Shown piece by piece: positions 16,287 to 24,161 of a DNA stretch of 64,000 bases. The translations under genes were made by a program, and so were the position numbers. Each line of letters begins with the position of its first letter. Position 1 is the stretch's first letter. The DNA comes from JBDSKH01 sp050245915 (GTDB lineage: Bacteria; Actinomycetota; Actinomycetes; Actinomycetales; Microbacteriaceae): the NCBI GenBank assembly GCA_050245915.1, contig JBFWWZ010000002.1:75115-139114 (forward strand), in the 5' to 3' direction. The notes beneath the pieces were generated by a model, which was not told the origin of the DNA, ran no database searches, and worked only from the letters and a program-made list of their open reading frames with translations.

Positions 16287-17396
16287 ATGAAGAATCGAAC
16301 CAGCTTGATGTTCGTCGTGTCCACGATCGCGGCGGCGCTCGCGCTCGCCGGGTGCAGCGCAACCGACAACGGAGCGTCGACCGGCGGCGAAGGCTGCCTG
16401 CCGACGAGCCCGCAGAAGGTCGCGGAATGGTGTCCCGGCGATGGCCCGCTCGACATCGTGGTCATCCAGGGCACGAGCGAACACTCCTTCTATAACACCG
16501 TCGGTATCGGAGCCCGTGCCGCGGGCGAAGAGCTCGGTGTGAACGTCGACGTGCAGGGAGCGGCCGAGTTCAGCCCCACCGCGCAGGCGTCGATCATCAA
16601 CGCCGTCATCGAATCCAAGCCTGACGCGATCATTATCGCGCTCACGTCGCCGACCGCTCTCGACCCGCAGCTGGTGGCCGCCGCCGAAGCCGGGATCATG
16701 GTCTTCACGGTCGACAACGACACCGATAACAAGGACCTTCGTTGGACCAACGTCGGAACGGATCACGTGAAGTCGGGCAACGTGCTCGCCGAGGTCATCG
16801 CGGCGAACGTCGCCGACGCCGAAGTGGGCGTGCTCGCGTCCTCGCCTGGCCCGCTTGTCGAGCGCCTGCGCATCGAGGGCTTCACGGAAGGTATCGAGAG
16901 CGCGGGCGACGGGCTCACCGTGCTCGAGACCCAATACTGCGAAGGCGATGCCGCCAAGTGCAACGGAGTGACCAACGCCATCGTGACGGCGAATCCAGGC
17001 GTGAAGGCGATCATGGCTGTCGGCGAGCAGATGGGTATCGGCGCCGGCAACGCGGTTCGGGCTGCCGGTCTCGTGGGTGACGTGCTCGTCGGATCGTTCG
17101 ACGCGAGCCCGAGCCAGCAGCGCGACCTGAAGGACGGCACCGTGCAGGCGCTCGTCGTGCAGCACCCCTACCAGATGGGGTACGAGGCGATCTCGATCGT
17201 GTCGCAGTACCTCAACGGCGGGGTGATCACCTCGCCGCTGCTGGATGGTGAGGTCGCCGCGGCGGATCTGCCGGATCCGATCTACGCCGAGTTCGACATC
17301 GCGGTGTCCGACGAGGCGCTGTGCCCGGCGGACCTCGCCGTCTACTGCGGCACTGCGGACGACCCGAAGATCCAGGAATCGCTGTATGTCGGATAG
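16287..17396 (+). CDS. Ribose-type ABC transporter substrate-binding lipoprotein
   Basis: A 369-residue periplasmic-binding-protein-like lipoprotein. The lipobox is ALAGC with Cys23. The fold-I sugar-binding sequence follows (PLDIVVIQGTSEHSFYNTVGIGARAA, AVIESKPDAIIIALTSPTALDP, VFTVDNDTDN, VLVGSFDASPSQQRDLKDG). Extra Cys pairs near the N- and C-termini (GCLPTS/EWCPG and EALCPADLAVYCG) suggest disulfides. It has RBS AAGGAGAGG. It defines the uptake specificity of the MDR-ALDH operon, which cannot be read from sequence. Confidence 0.85.
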   Translation: MKNRTSLMFVVSTIAAALALAGCSATDNGASTGGEGCLPTSPQKVAEWCPGDGPLDIVVIQGTSEHSFYNTVGIGARAAGEELGVNVDVQGAAEFSPTAQASIINAVIESKPDAIIIALTSPTALDPQLVAAAEAGIMVFTVDNDTDNKDLRWTNVGTDHVKSGNVLAEVIAANVADAEVGVLASSPGPLVERLRIEGFTEGIESAGDGLTVLETQYCEGDAAKCNGVTNAIVTANPGVKAIMAVGEQMGIGAGNAVRAAGLVGDVLVGSFDASPSQQRDLKDGTVQALVVQHPYQMGYEAISIVSQYLNGGVITSPLLDGEVAAADLPDPIYAEFDIAVSDEALCPADLAVYCGTADDPKIQESLYVG

Positions 17397-18102
17397 TCCA
17401 GAGCCCTTGGACTCCGACGTTCGTGCAATGTTCGAGCGGGTGTCCACGGCGACCCTGTGCACGCAGTTGCTCGCTCGAGGTCTCCGCAATCCGTTCATGG
17501 ACGGGCCGAAGCCGATCGGCGGATCCGGCAAGCTCGTCGGCGTCGCCTTCACCGTCCGGTATGCGCCGGCGCGCGAAGACCTCGGTATGAGCGTGCACTT
17601 CGACAACCGCACCGACATCCAGCGCCTGGCGGTGGAGTCGATCGGGGAGGGCGAGGTGTTCGTCATCGACGCTCGTGGCGAGACGTCGGCTGGGACGCTC
17701 GGCAACATCCTGGCCACCCGGATCCGCCAGCGCGGCGGAGTAGGTGTGGTCAGCGATGGCGCAGTGCGCGATGCCGCAGCGATGTCGCAGATCGGCATGC
17801 CGGTCTACGCGTGGGGCGCGAACGCCAGGTTGTCGTCGGTGCTGCACCGTGCAGTCGACATGGGCGTGCCCATCGGGTGCGGCGGGGTGCTTGTCTGCCC
17901 GGGCGACGTGATCGTCGGTGACGGTGACGGTGTCGTCGTCATCCCCAGGAAGTGGGCGTCAGAAGTCGCGGCTGCGGCGGTCGAACAGGAGGAGCTCGAG
18001 CACTTCATCCTCGGCGAGATCAGTTCGGGCCGGGCGCTCGACGGGGTCTACCCGGCCGGTCCCGACGTCGTCCAAGCGTTCGAGCAGAGCAAGAGCAACT
18101 GA
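17386..18102 (+). CDS. RraA-family protein (4-hydroxy-4-methyl-2-oxoglutarate aldolase/dimethylmenaquinone methyltransferase-like)
   Basis: A 238-residue protein with the family marks VSDGAVRDA (Arg128-Asp129, the metal/substrate-binding pair in HMG/CHA aldolases) and GGVLVCPGDVIVGDGDGVVVIPR. Members include class II pyruvate aldolases and oxaloacetate decarboxylases as well as RNase E regulators. RNase E regulation is unlikely here given the catabolic context. The start overlaps the binding-protein gene by 11 bp. It may cleave a 2-oxo acid intermediate to feed the aldehyde dehydrogenase downstream (inference). Confidence 0.8.
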   Translation: MSDSPEPLDSDVRAMFERVSTATLCTQLLARGLRNPFMDGPKPIGGSGKLVGVAFTVRYAPAREDLGMSVHFDNRTDIQRLAVESIGEGEVFVIDARGETSAGTLGNILATRIRQRGGVGVVSDGAVRDAAAMSQIGMPVYAWGANARLSSVLHRAVDMGVPIGCGGVLVCPGDVIVGDGDGVVVIPRKWASEVAAAAVEQEELEHFILGEISSGRALDGVYPAGPDVVQAFEQSKSN

Positions 18103-18148
18103 ATCGCCATCGGATGCCTCCGCTGCGGCAGAGGCATCCGATGCGATT
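18102..18148 (+). terminator. Long hairpin between the RraA and aldehyde dehydrogenase genes
   Basis: Arms AATCGCCATCGGATGCCTC and GAGGCATCCGATGCGATT are complementary over about 18 bp with one bulge, around a 10-nt loop. It starts at the RraA stop codon and ends 18 bp before the next start. It lies inside a co-directional gene series, so it may be a partial terminator or an mRNA-processing/stability element that lowers aldehyde dehydrogenase expression. Confidence 0.6.
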
Positions 18149-18166
18149 CGTCCAGATTGGGGCAAA

Positions 18167-19675
18167 GTGAGCACGGCAGAAAGCGATCAGGCGACCATCG
18201 ATGAGGTGGCCGCGCGCGCGCTCGTCGCCTCGCAGGTCTGGGGGGCCACGGCGCCCGGGGAGCGCGGCGACGTATTGACAGGGCTGGGGCGGGCGTTGCG
18301 AGAGACCCGCGACGAGTTGGTCACGATCGCGGCAGCCGAGACGGGCCTCTCGCAGGAGCGGTTGAACGGCGAGGTGGAACGCACGGCGGTGCAGCTCGAG
18401 CTCTTTGCGACCGTCGCGCGCGAGGGGCGATTCCTCGACGTGCGCATCGATGAGCGTGACGAGCAGTTCGCGCTCGGCGTTCGCCCCGAATTGCGACGCT
18501 TCAACATCCCGGTAGGTCCGGTGCTCATGTTCGCGGCGGGCAACTTCCCGTTCGCTTTCTCGACGCTGGGTGGCGACACCGCTTCCGCACTGGCCGCCGG
18601 CTGCGCCGTGATCGTGAAGGGCCACTCCGGTCATCCTGCGCTCGCCGCTCGGGTCATCGAGATCGCGCGAACGGTGCTCGCGGATGCCGGTGCACCACGC
18701 GATGTGCTGCAGCTGATCGTCGGGCAGGAGAACGGGGTGGCGATGTTGCGGCATCCCGCCATCGCGGCGGCCAGCTTTACGGGGTCGAAGCGGGTGGGCA
18801 CCTTGCTCGCAGACATCGCGGCGAGCCGTGAGCACCCGATTCCGTTCTACGGGGAGCTTGGCAGCGTCAACCCGGTGTTCGTCACTCCTGCTGCCGCGTC
18901 CGAGCGAGCGGCAGCGATCGTGTCCGGCTTTCTTGCGAGCGTCGGAGGTTCTGCCGGCCAGTTGTGCACCAAGCCCGGCTTCCTCTTCGTGCCGGCGCAT
19001 TCCGAAATCGCTGAACGGATCGCCGAGATCGAGATCGACGCGAGGCCACACCGCATGCTGACGCCGGCGATCACGAAGGCGTTCGGCGCACGGCGAGCCA
19101 CGATCCTCGCCAGTGACGTCCGCGTTCTGCGGGAAGGCGAGTTCGAGGTCGACGAGGGCGGCGCGGGATGGGTGGTCCCGACCATCGTTGCAACGACCGC
19201 GCGCGAACTCGGGCGGCTAGGTACGGCGCTCGCCGAAGAGGCCTTCGGCCCGCTCTCGATCGTGGTCGAGTACGAAACCGGCGACGACCTCATCAGGATC
19301 GCCGATGTCGCCTTCGGCGGAAACCTCACCGGTACGTTGCACACCGGCGACGACGAAGACGAGGAGACCACGCGGGAACTCGTGCAGTGGCTTACGGAGC
19401 ACTCTGGGCGGGTCGTCTTCAACGGCTGGCCAACAGGCGTCGCGGTCACACCAGCCATGCAGCACGGCGGTCCGTGGCCGGCATCCACTAACGCGGCGAC
19501 GACATCGGTGGGCACCGCGGCAATTGACCGGTTTACGCGTCCGGTGACCTTCCAGGATGCACCGGAGCTCACGTTGCCGCCTGCACTGCGCGATTCGAAC
19601 CCCTGGGGTGTACCACAGTCGCGGGACGCCGCGGGTACGTCGAAGATGTGGGGCAGCGGCCCGGCTATGGACTAA
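18167..19675 (+). CDS. Aldehyde dehydrogenase, 2,5-dioxovalerate (alpha-ketoglutaric semialdehyde) dehydrogenase type
   Basis: A 502-residue NAD(P)-dependent aldehyde dehydrogenase. The sequence AAGNFPFAFSTLGGDTASAL with AVIVKGHSGHP is characteristic of the KGSADH branch that makes 2-oxoglutarate in non-phosphorylative pentose, glucarate or hydroxyproline catabolism. Catalytic residues are Glu230 (YGELGS) and Cys267 (GGSAGQLCTKPG). The start is GTG (VSTAESDQ). The last 11 bp overlap tail-to-tail with the convergent PLP-lyase gene. It is probably the exit step of the operon into the TCA cycle; the upstream intermediate is unknown. Confidence 0.82.
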   Translation: MSTAESDQATIDEVAARALVASQVWGATAPGERGDVLTGLGRALRETRDELVTIAAAETGLSQERLNGEVERTAVQLELFATVAREGRFLDVRIDERDEQFALGVRPELRRFNIPVGPVLMFAAGNFPFAFSTLGGDTASALAAGCAVIVKGHSGHPALAARVIEIARTVLADAGAPRDVLQLIVGQENGVAMLRHPAIAAASFTGSKRVGTLLADIAASREHPIPFYGELGSVNPVFVTPAAASERAAAIVSGFLASVGGSAGQLCTKPGFLFVPAHSEIAERIAEIEIDARPHRMLTPAITKAFGARRATILASDVRVLREGEFEVDEGGAGWVVPTIVATTARELGRLGTALAEEAFGPLSIVVEYETGDDLIRIADVAFGGNLTGTLHTGDDEDEETTRELVQWLTEHSGRVVFNGWPTGVAVTPAMQHGGPWPASTNAATTSVGTAAIDRFTRPVTFQDAPELTLPPALRDSNPWGVPQSRDAAGTSKMWGSGPAMD

Positions 19676-20675
19676 GCGTCGACTCGACGAGATCGTCGCC
19701 ATAGGCGAAGAGCGCCGGTGCGCCACCCGTGTGGACGAACACGATCGGTGCAGCGGATCCGTCGATCGTCCCGGACGCGACACCATCGATGAGGCCCGCC
19801 ATCCCCTTGCCGGTGTAGACGGGATCAAGCAGCAGGCCCTCGGTGCGTGCCGCAAGCCGGATCGCAGCCAAGCCGGCATGGCTCGGGACACCGTAGGCCG
19901 GGCCGCCGAAGTCGACTGTATTGAACCAGTCTGCACGCGGTTCCAGCTCGATGCCCAACGTGCGGACGGTTTCCGCTGCGAGGTGTCGCAGGGTTTCCGG
20001 CAGCCCCGGGACGAGCGGTCGCCAACCGATTGCGGTGGTCCGCCACGAGGGTCGGAGCACCTCGACTGCGATGCGCAGGCCGACGTGCGTCGCCCCCATC
20101 GACGTGCAGACGATGTGGGCGATGTCGACGCCCGCAGTTGTCATCTGATCGATGATCTCAATTCCTGCGGCGACATACGCTGCGGCCGCCAGGGGGTGCA
20201 TCGACGAACGGAGCACCCATGGCCGGCGCCCGGCCGCCGTCAACTCCGCGGCAACCTCGTTCATCTTCTCGGTTGTCGAATCGCGGTCGCGGAGCTCCGC
20301 GTCGGCTTCCACCCAGTGGATGTCGTCGCACAGCAACTGGGTGATGAGCTGGTTTCCGGTCGTCTCGTTGGCCCGCAGACCCCGCCGCAGCACGAGCACG
20401 GGACGCAGTCCCGCTGCGCGCGCGGCCGCCGCGCATTGCCGTGCGTGATTGGACTGCGCGACCCCGCCGCCTGCGACGAATGTGTCGGCACCGGCACGTA
20501 CCGCTTCGGCGAGGATGTACTCCAGTTCGCGTGCCTTGTTGCCCCCGAACGCGAGGCCTGTCAGGTCGTCACGTTTGATGTACATCGACTCGACCCCCAT
20601 CGCGGCACCGAGCCGCGGTGCGGCGTGCAATGGCGTGGGCGTCACCGCGATGTCGACGCGCGGCAATGCTCGCAC
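19665..20675 (-). CDS. PLP-dependent lyase, D-cysteine desulfhydrase/ACC deaminase family
   Basis: A 336-residue fold-type II PLP enzyme. The cofactor Lys is Lys47 in LAFGGNKARELEY, followed by the Ser-Asn-His substrate loop (VAQSNHARQ, residues 74-80). The PLP-phosphate/pyridine region lies near GLLLDPVYTGKGMAGL. ACC deaminase and D-cysteine desulfhydrase differ in only a few residues and the actual substrate cannot be assigned. Products are 2-oxo acids plus ammonia via an enamine, which fits with RidA encoded just upstream. It is the last gene of the six-gene minus operon. The GTG start is 29 bp after the RidA stop. Confidence 0.78.
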   Translation of the reverse strand: MRALPRVDIAVTPTPLHAAPRLGAAMGVESMYIKRDDLTGLAFGGNKARELEYILAEAVRAGADTFVAGGGVAQSNHARQCAAAARAAGLRPVLVLRRGLRANETTGNQLITQLLCDDIHWVEADAELRDRDSTTEKMNEVAAELTAAGRRPWVLRSSMHPLAAAAYVAAGIEIIDQMTTAGVDIAHIVCTSMGATHVGLRIAVEVLRPSWRTTAIGWRPLVPGLPETLRHLAAETVRTLGIELEPRADWFNTVDFGGPAYGVPSHAGLAAIRLAARTEGLLLDPVYTGKGMAGLIDGVASGTIDGSAAPIVFVHTGGAPALFAYGDDLVESTLSP

Positions 20676-20704
20676 ACGGTCGCGCAGGGCACGTTCTGGC
20701 TCGT

Positions 20705-21106
20705 TCAGGGAGAGCTGACCTTCGCAACCGACTCGATCTCGATCAGGAACTCGGGGCGAGCCAGCGGCCCAACGACGACCGTCGAACGAGCCGGTCGCGG
20801 TTCGTCGAAATGCGCCGCGTACACCTCATTCATGCCGGAAGCCAGGCTCTGGTCGGTGAGGAAGACAGTCGTCTTCACGACGTCAGACAACTCCGCCCCT
20901 CCGACCGCGAGCAGGCTCCTCAGCACTGCGATGACCTGCTCGGTCTGCTCGTGGATCGTGGAACCTACCGTGGTGCCATCGCGGGGGTTGACCGGGACGA
21001 GGCCAGACAGGAACAGCCACTCCCCGACAGCGATGGCCGGCGTGTACGGGGCGCCCGAATGCCACGCTCCATCGATCCGCAGCGCCCTGCGGGTCTCAGG
21101 CATCAT
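20705..21106 (-). CDS. RidA-family enamine/imine deaminase
   Basis: A 133-residue YjgF/YER057c/UK114-type protein. It has the FLSGLVPVNPRDG and VVKTTVFLTD segments and the key Arg107 in PARSTVVVGPLARPEFLIEIE. RidA proteins hydrolyse reactive enamines/imines formed by PLP enzymes. Here it is encoded between the NodB-like hydrolase (11-bp overlap) and a PLP lyase, so a substrate-specific role in the operon is likely. It reads MMPETRRALRIDG; the second Met may be the start. Confidence 0.82.
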   Translation of the reverse strand: MMPETRRALRIDGAWHSGAPYTPAIAVGEWLFLSGLVPVNPRDGTTVGSTIHEQTEQVIAVLRSLLAVGGAELSDVVKTTVFLTDQSLASGMNEVYAAHFDEPRPARSTVVVGPLARPEFLIEIESVAKVSSP

Positions 21107-22055
21107 GGCTGCCCGTCGGCCAGGTGGTCTGCGTCACGGCGGTGTCGAACGCTTCGCGCCGGTACCACTCGGCGATCTGGTCCGGCGTCGTCCACCATGC
21201 GCCGCCACGCGCCTGGATGCCCGCGAAAACCGAGCGTAGCGACTCGATCTCCTGCGGCAGTCCCATGGAGAAGGGATGGAGAGCGATGGTCATCACCCGA
21301 CCGCTCTGCTCGCCCTCTGCATCCAGCACGTCGAACTGGTCGAGACAGATCTTCGCAAAATAGTCGCCCCCGAACCCGTAGAACGCTCCCCCGGGCATCA
21401 CGAACGCGTCGTTGAGTTCACGCGAGTAGGGCACCCCGACGAGCGTGTGCGCGCCGGCCCGGACCGGGAAGGGCTGGTCGTCTACGAACCAGTCCATCGT
21501 GTACTCCATACCCTGTGCTGCAACGATCTCGTAGGTGTTGGGCGAGGACGTGAACGACGGACCGAGCAGCCCCTTTGGAGCTGCTCCGAGAACCTCAGTC
21601 ATGCGTTGCGCGACAGTCGAATGGAGATCCCACTCCTCCTGATAGGAGAGGCCGTAGAGGTACCTGGTGTTGTATTCGCCGTGACTCATGATCGACCAGC
21701 GTCGTTCGAGCACCGCCTGGCGCACCTCCGGGTACAGTTCGACCGCGGCGACGTTGAGCGAGCAGGTCACCGGGATGCCGAACTCGTCGAGCACGTCGAG
21801 CATGCGCCACAAGCCAACTCGATTGGCGTAGTCCCGATACGAGTAGCCGACGATGTCGGGGTGTGCGGGTGCGCTCGGATACGGGTTTTTGAACTCGTTG
21901 GAGGGCGGTAGGTACTCGTAGTGCTCGACGTTGACGACGACAACGACCGCCACGGTCTTGCCGTCGGGCAGTTTCAGCGCGGCGCGGTCGGGCATCGCCG
22001 AGATACCTACGTGGTCCCAGATCGGGTCCTGCCCGAAGTCCGGTCTCGCGTTCAT
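21096..22055 (-). CDS. NodB-like polysaccharide deacetylase/allantoinase (PuuE)-like hydrolase 1
   Basis: A 319-residue NodB-fold hydrolase without signal peptide, so cytoplasmic. Motif 1 reads VVVNVEHYEYLPP and motif 2 IMSHGEYNTRYLYG. These resemble the PuuE allantoinase and cyclic-imide-type branch more than secreted chitin deacetylases. The neighbouring M20 amidohydrolase and PucG-like aminotransferase also resemble allantoin-pathway enzymes, so a ring-opening amidase on a cyclic ureide or imide is plausible. ATG 22055 overlaps the upstream stop (ATGA). Confidence 0.72.
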   Translation of the reverse strand: MNARPDFGQDPIWDHVGISAMPDRAALKLPDGKTVAVVVVVNVEHYEYLPPSNEFKNPYPSAPAHPDIVGYSYRDYANRVGLWRMLDVLDEFGIPVTCSLNVAAVELYPEVRQAVLERRWSIMSHGEYNTRYLYGLSYQEEWDLHSTVAQRMTEVLGAAPKGLLGPSFTSSPNTYEIVAAQGMEYTMDWFVDDQPFPVRAGAHTLVGVPYSRELNDAFVMPGGAFYGFGGDYFAKICLDQFDVLDAEGEQSGRVMTIALHPFSMGLPQEIESLRSVFAGIQARGGAWWTTPDQIAEWYRREAFDTAVTQTTWPTGSHDA

Positions 22056-22975
22056 GCTTGCGCCCCCCGTCCCTGCGTCGCCTGACGGTAGTGGTCGACC
22101 ACGTCGTCGAGCCGCGCGACCCACGCGGACGAGGCGTCGAGCGCGGTCAGGATTCGTTCGAATTGCTTGGTTCGGAAGGGCTGGCCGGTGAACCACGGTC
22201 GCACGCCCAGCACGAGCAGTCGGGGGCTGGCGTTCGCCTCGGCCTCGAGCACCCGCATCGCCTCGATGACAGAATCGGCATGAGCCGTAGCGTCGATCTT
22301 CCGCAGGCGCCCGGCGAAGATGTCGTCGAGATGGATGGCAACGGGTACCGAGGTGAGCCCATTCCCCAACTCGAAAGGCTGCTCGTCGTTCGGTCGCCCG
22401 CAGAGGTACTCCACGCCTGCCTCGGCCAGGAGCCGCCCCGTACGTGTGGACTCGCCGTACTCGACGCCCGCCCACCCGCGCGGTCGGCGTCCGAACGCCT
22501 GCTCGAGAACCTCCAGGTTCTCACGGATGAGTTCCCGTTCGGCGTCCTCGCTGACGACCTCGCTCTGGACCACCGCGCCCGTGCGTCCATGCCCGAGCAC
22601 CGACCACTCCTGTTCGCCAAGGCGCGAGACCACGGCGGGGTAGTACCGCGCGACCGTTGTGTCCACCGCTGCAGAACCGTTCAGCCCATGCTGGGCCAGC
22701 CGATCCATGATCCGGAAGATCCCCACCCGGTTGCCGTACTCGTGGGGCGTCACCTCGTGGACGTCCACATGCTGGGGATACGGTCCCCGATGGACGACCG
22801 ACGCGCCGAGCGGGAGGCCGGGGTGCGCGAGGGGCACGAAGTCGACGTGCAGCAGCACCGCGACTGCGAGGCTGGATCCCCCCGGCCAACTCCATGGTCG
22901 ACGCTCGGGCATCGCCGACCATGGCACCTCGGGTGCCGAGACGCCCGTCGGGGCGAGTTTCTGGCTATCGTCCAT
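22052..22975 (-). CDS. NodB-like hydrolase 2 (divergent paralogue)
   Basis: A 307-residue second NodB-fold protein directly upstream of, and coupled to, hydrolase 1. Motif 1 reads VAVLLHVDFVPLAHP and motif 2 VLGHGRTGAVVQSE. Compared with hydrolase 1 it keeps the core Gly-His-Gly but differs around the metal and catalytic positions. It could be a second activity, a partner subunit or an inactive homologue. It overlaps the aminotransferase gene by 11 bp. Confidence 0.65.
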   Translation of the reverse strand: MDDSQKLAPTGVSAPEVPWSAMPERRPWSWPGGSSLAVAVLLHVDFVPLAHPGLPLGASVVHRGPYPQHVDVHEVTPHEYGNRVGIFRIMDRLAQHGLNGSAAVDTTVARYYPAVVSRLGEQEWSVLGHGRTGAVVQSEVVSEDAERELIRENLEVLEQAFGRRPRGWAGVEYGESTRTGRLLAEAGVEYLCGRPNDEQPFELGNGLTSVPVAIHLDDIFAGRLRKIDATAHADSVIEAMRVLEAEANASPRLLVLGVRPWFTGQPFRTKQFERILTALDASSAWVARLDDVVDHYRQATQGRGAQA

Positions 22976-24161
22976 GTTCCATCCACGTGATCGAGGGTCC
23001 GAGGTCGATTCGCGCGCCGACGGCTTCGCCCAGCGCGACGGCGGTGAGGGCAAGTGGCCGGGGACGTGCCGACTCGGCCATATGACCCACGCGCACGATG
23101 CGGCCACCGAGAGCACCGATGCCGCCGGCAATCCGGATGCCCGCTGCGGCGACCGATGCGACGACCTCGGAGGCGGTGACATGGGGCGGAGGGGTGAGGG
23201 CGGTCAGGCTGGGGCTCGCGATAGTGTCGTCGACGAGCGTGGAGTAGCCGAACTCCCTGACGAGGGTGCGGAATCGCTCCGCCATCACGGAGTGGCGAAT
23301 GCTTCGGGTTTCCAGTGTCTCTTCGCGCAGCAGGCCGAGCGCCGTGTCGAGCGCGAACACGAGCGCCGTCGGCATGCTCCACGGAAGTCGCCGTGCGCCC
23401 GGCTTCGCCAGGCCGCCGTCAGACTCGGTGAGCCATACGTCCCACCAGCGCCGCAGGTCGAGATAGAACTGATCAGCGTCGCGGGATCGACCGTGCAGGG
23501 CCTCCAGCGCCCGGTCGCTCCACGAGACGCTCGACAGGCCGGTCAACCCGCCCAGTGCTTTCTGTGATGCCGTGACCGTGAGGTCGGCACCGATACGGTC
23601 CGCGTCCAGTGCGAGCGCACCAGCCGAGGAGACCGCATCCAAGAGAAACAGCGCGCCGCTCGTCCGCGCGATGGCCGCGATCGATCCGGCGTCGTTGAGC
23701 ATTCCGGTTGAGGACTCGGAGTGCACGGTCATGATGAGGTGCGGATGCCAGTCGTCCGCGATCCGCTCCACCTCGGAGAGGTCGAACGGACGCGCGGGCG
23801 GAACGTCGTAGCTGCGCACATCGGCACGTTGACGCGACGCGATCGCGTAGAGCATGTCGCCGAACTCGCCGTTGCGCAGCACGAGGATGCGCTGGCCGTC
23901 GAACCCGAGGCTTGCCGTCGCTGCCTCGATACCACCACGACCGGTTGCGGGAATCACCGTGCTTCGTTCCGTCCCGGTGACGTACGAGAGGTCATGCGCC
24001 ACTCGGTCGACGACGCTCTGGAACTCGGGATGAAGATGGTGCACGGGCGGCTGGCCGGCCGCCGCGCTGACCCGCGGATCGACGAGCGTTGGTCCGGGCT
24101 CCATCAGCATCCCGTACGGACCCTCGAGGCCCAGTTCCGCACCCATCGCGCTGGCCGTCAT
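22965..24161 (-). CDS. Class V aminotransferase, alanine-glyoxylate/(S)-ureidoglycine-glyoxylate (PucG)-like
   Basis: A 398-residue fold-type I PLP enzyme. The N-terminus (GMLMEPGPTLVDPRV) and PATGRGGIEA are typical of the alanine-glyoxylate/PucG group. The cofactor Lys is Lys201 in TASQKALGG, with Asp175 in LLDAVSS. PucG of Bacillus transfers the amino group of ureidoglycine to glyoxylate in purine catabolism. Adjacent AllC-like and PuuE-like genes fit such ureide chemistry, but no urate or allantoin transport gene is present, so the exact substrate is open. The ATG overlaps the previous stop (ATGA). Confidence 0.76.
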   Translation of the reverse strand: MTASAMGAELGLEGPYGMLMEPGPTLVDPRVSAAAGQPPVHHLHPEFQSVVDRVAHDLSYVTGTERSTVIPATGRGGIEAATASLGFDGQRILVLRNGEFGDMLYAIASRQRADVRSYDVPPARPFDLSEVERIADDWHPHLIMTVHSESSTGMLNDAGSIAAIARTSGALFLLDAVSSAGALALDADRIGADLTVTASQKALGGLTGLSSVSWSDRALEALHGRSRDADQFYLDLRRWWDVWLTESDGGLAKPGARRLPWSMPTALVFALDTALGLLREETLETRSIRHSVMAERFRTLVREFGYSTLVDDTIASPSLTALTPPPHVTASEVVASVAAAGIRIAGGIGALGGRIVRVGHMAESARPRPLALTAVALGEAVGARIDLGPSITWMEHGR

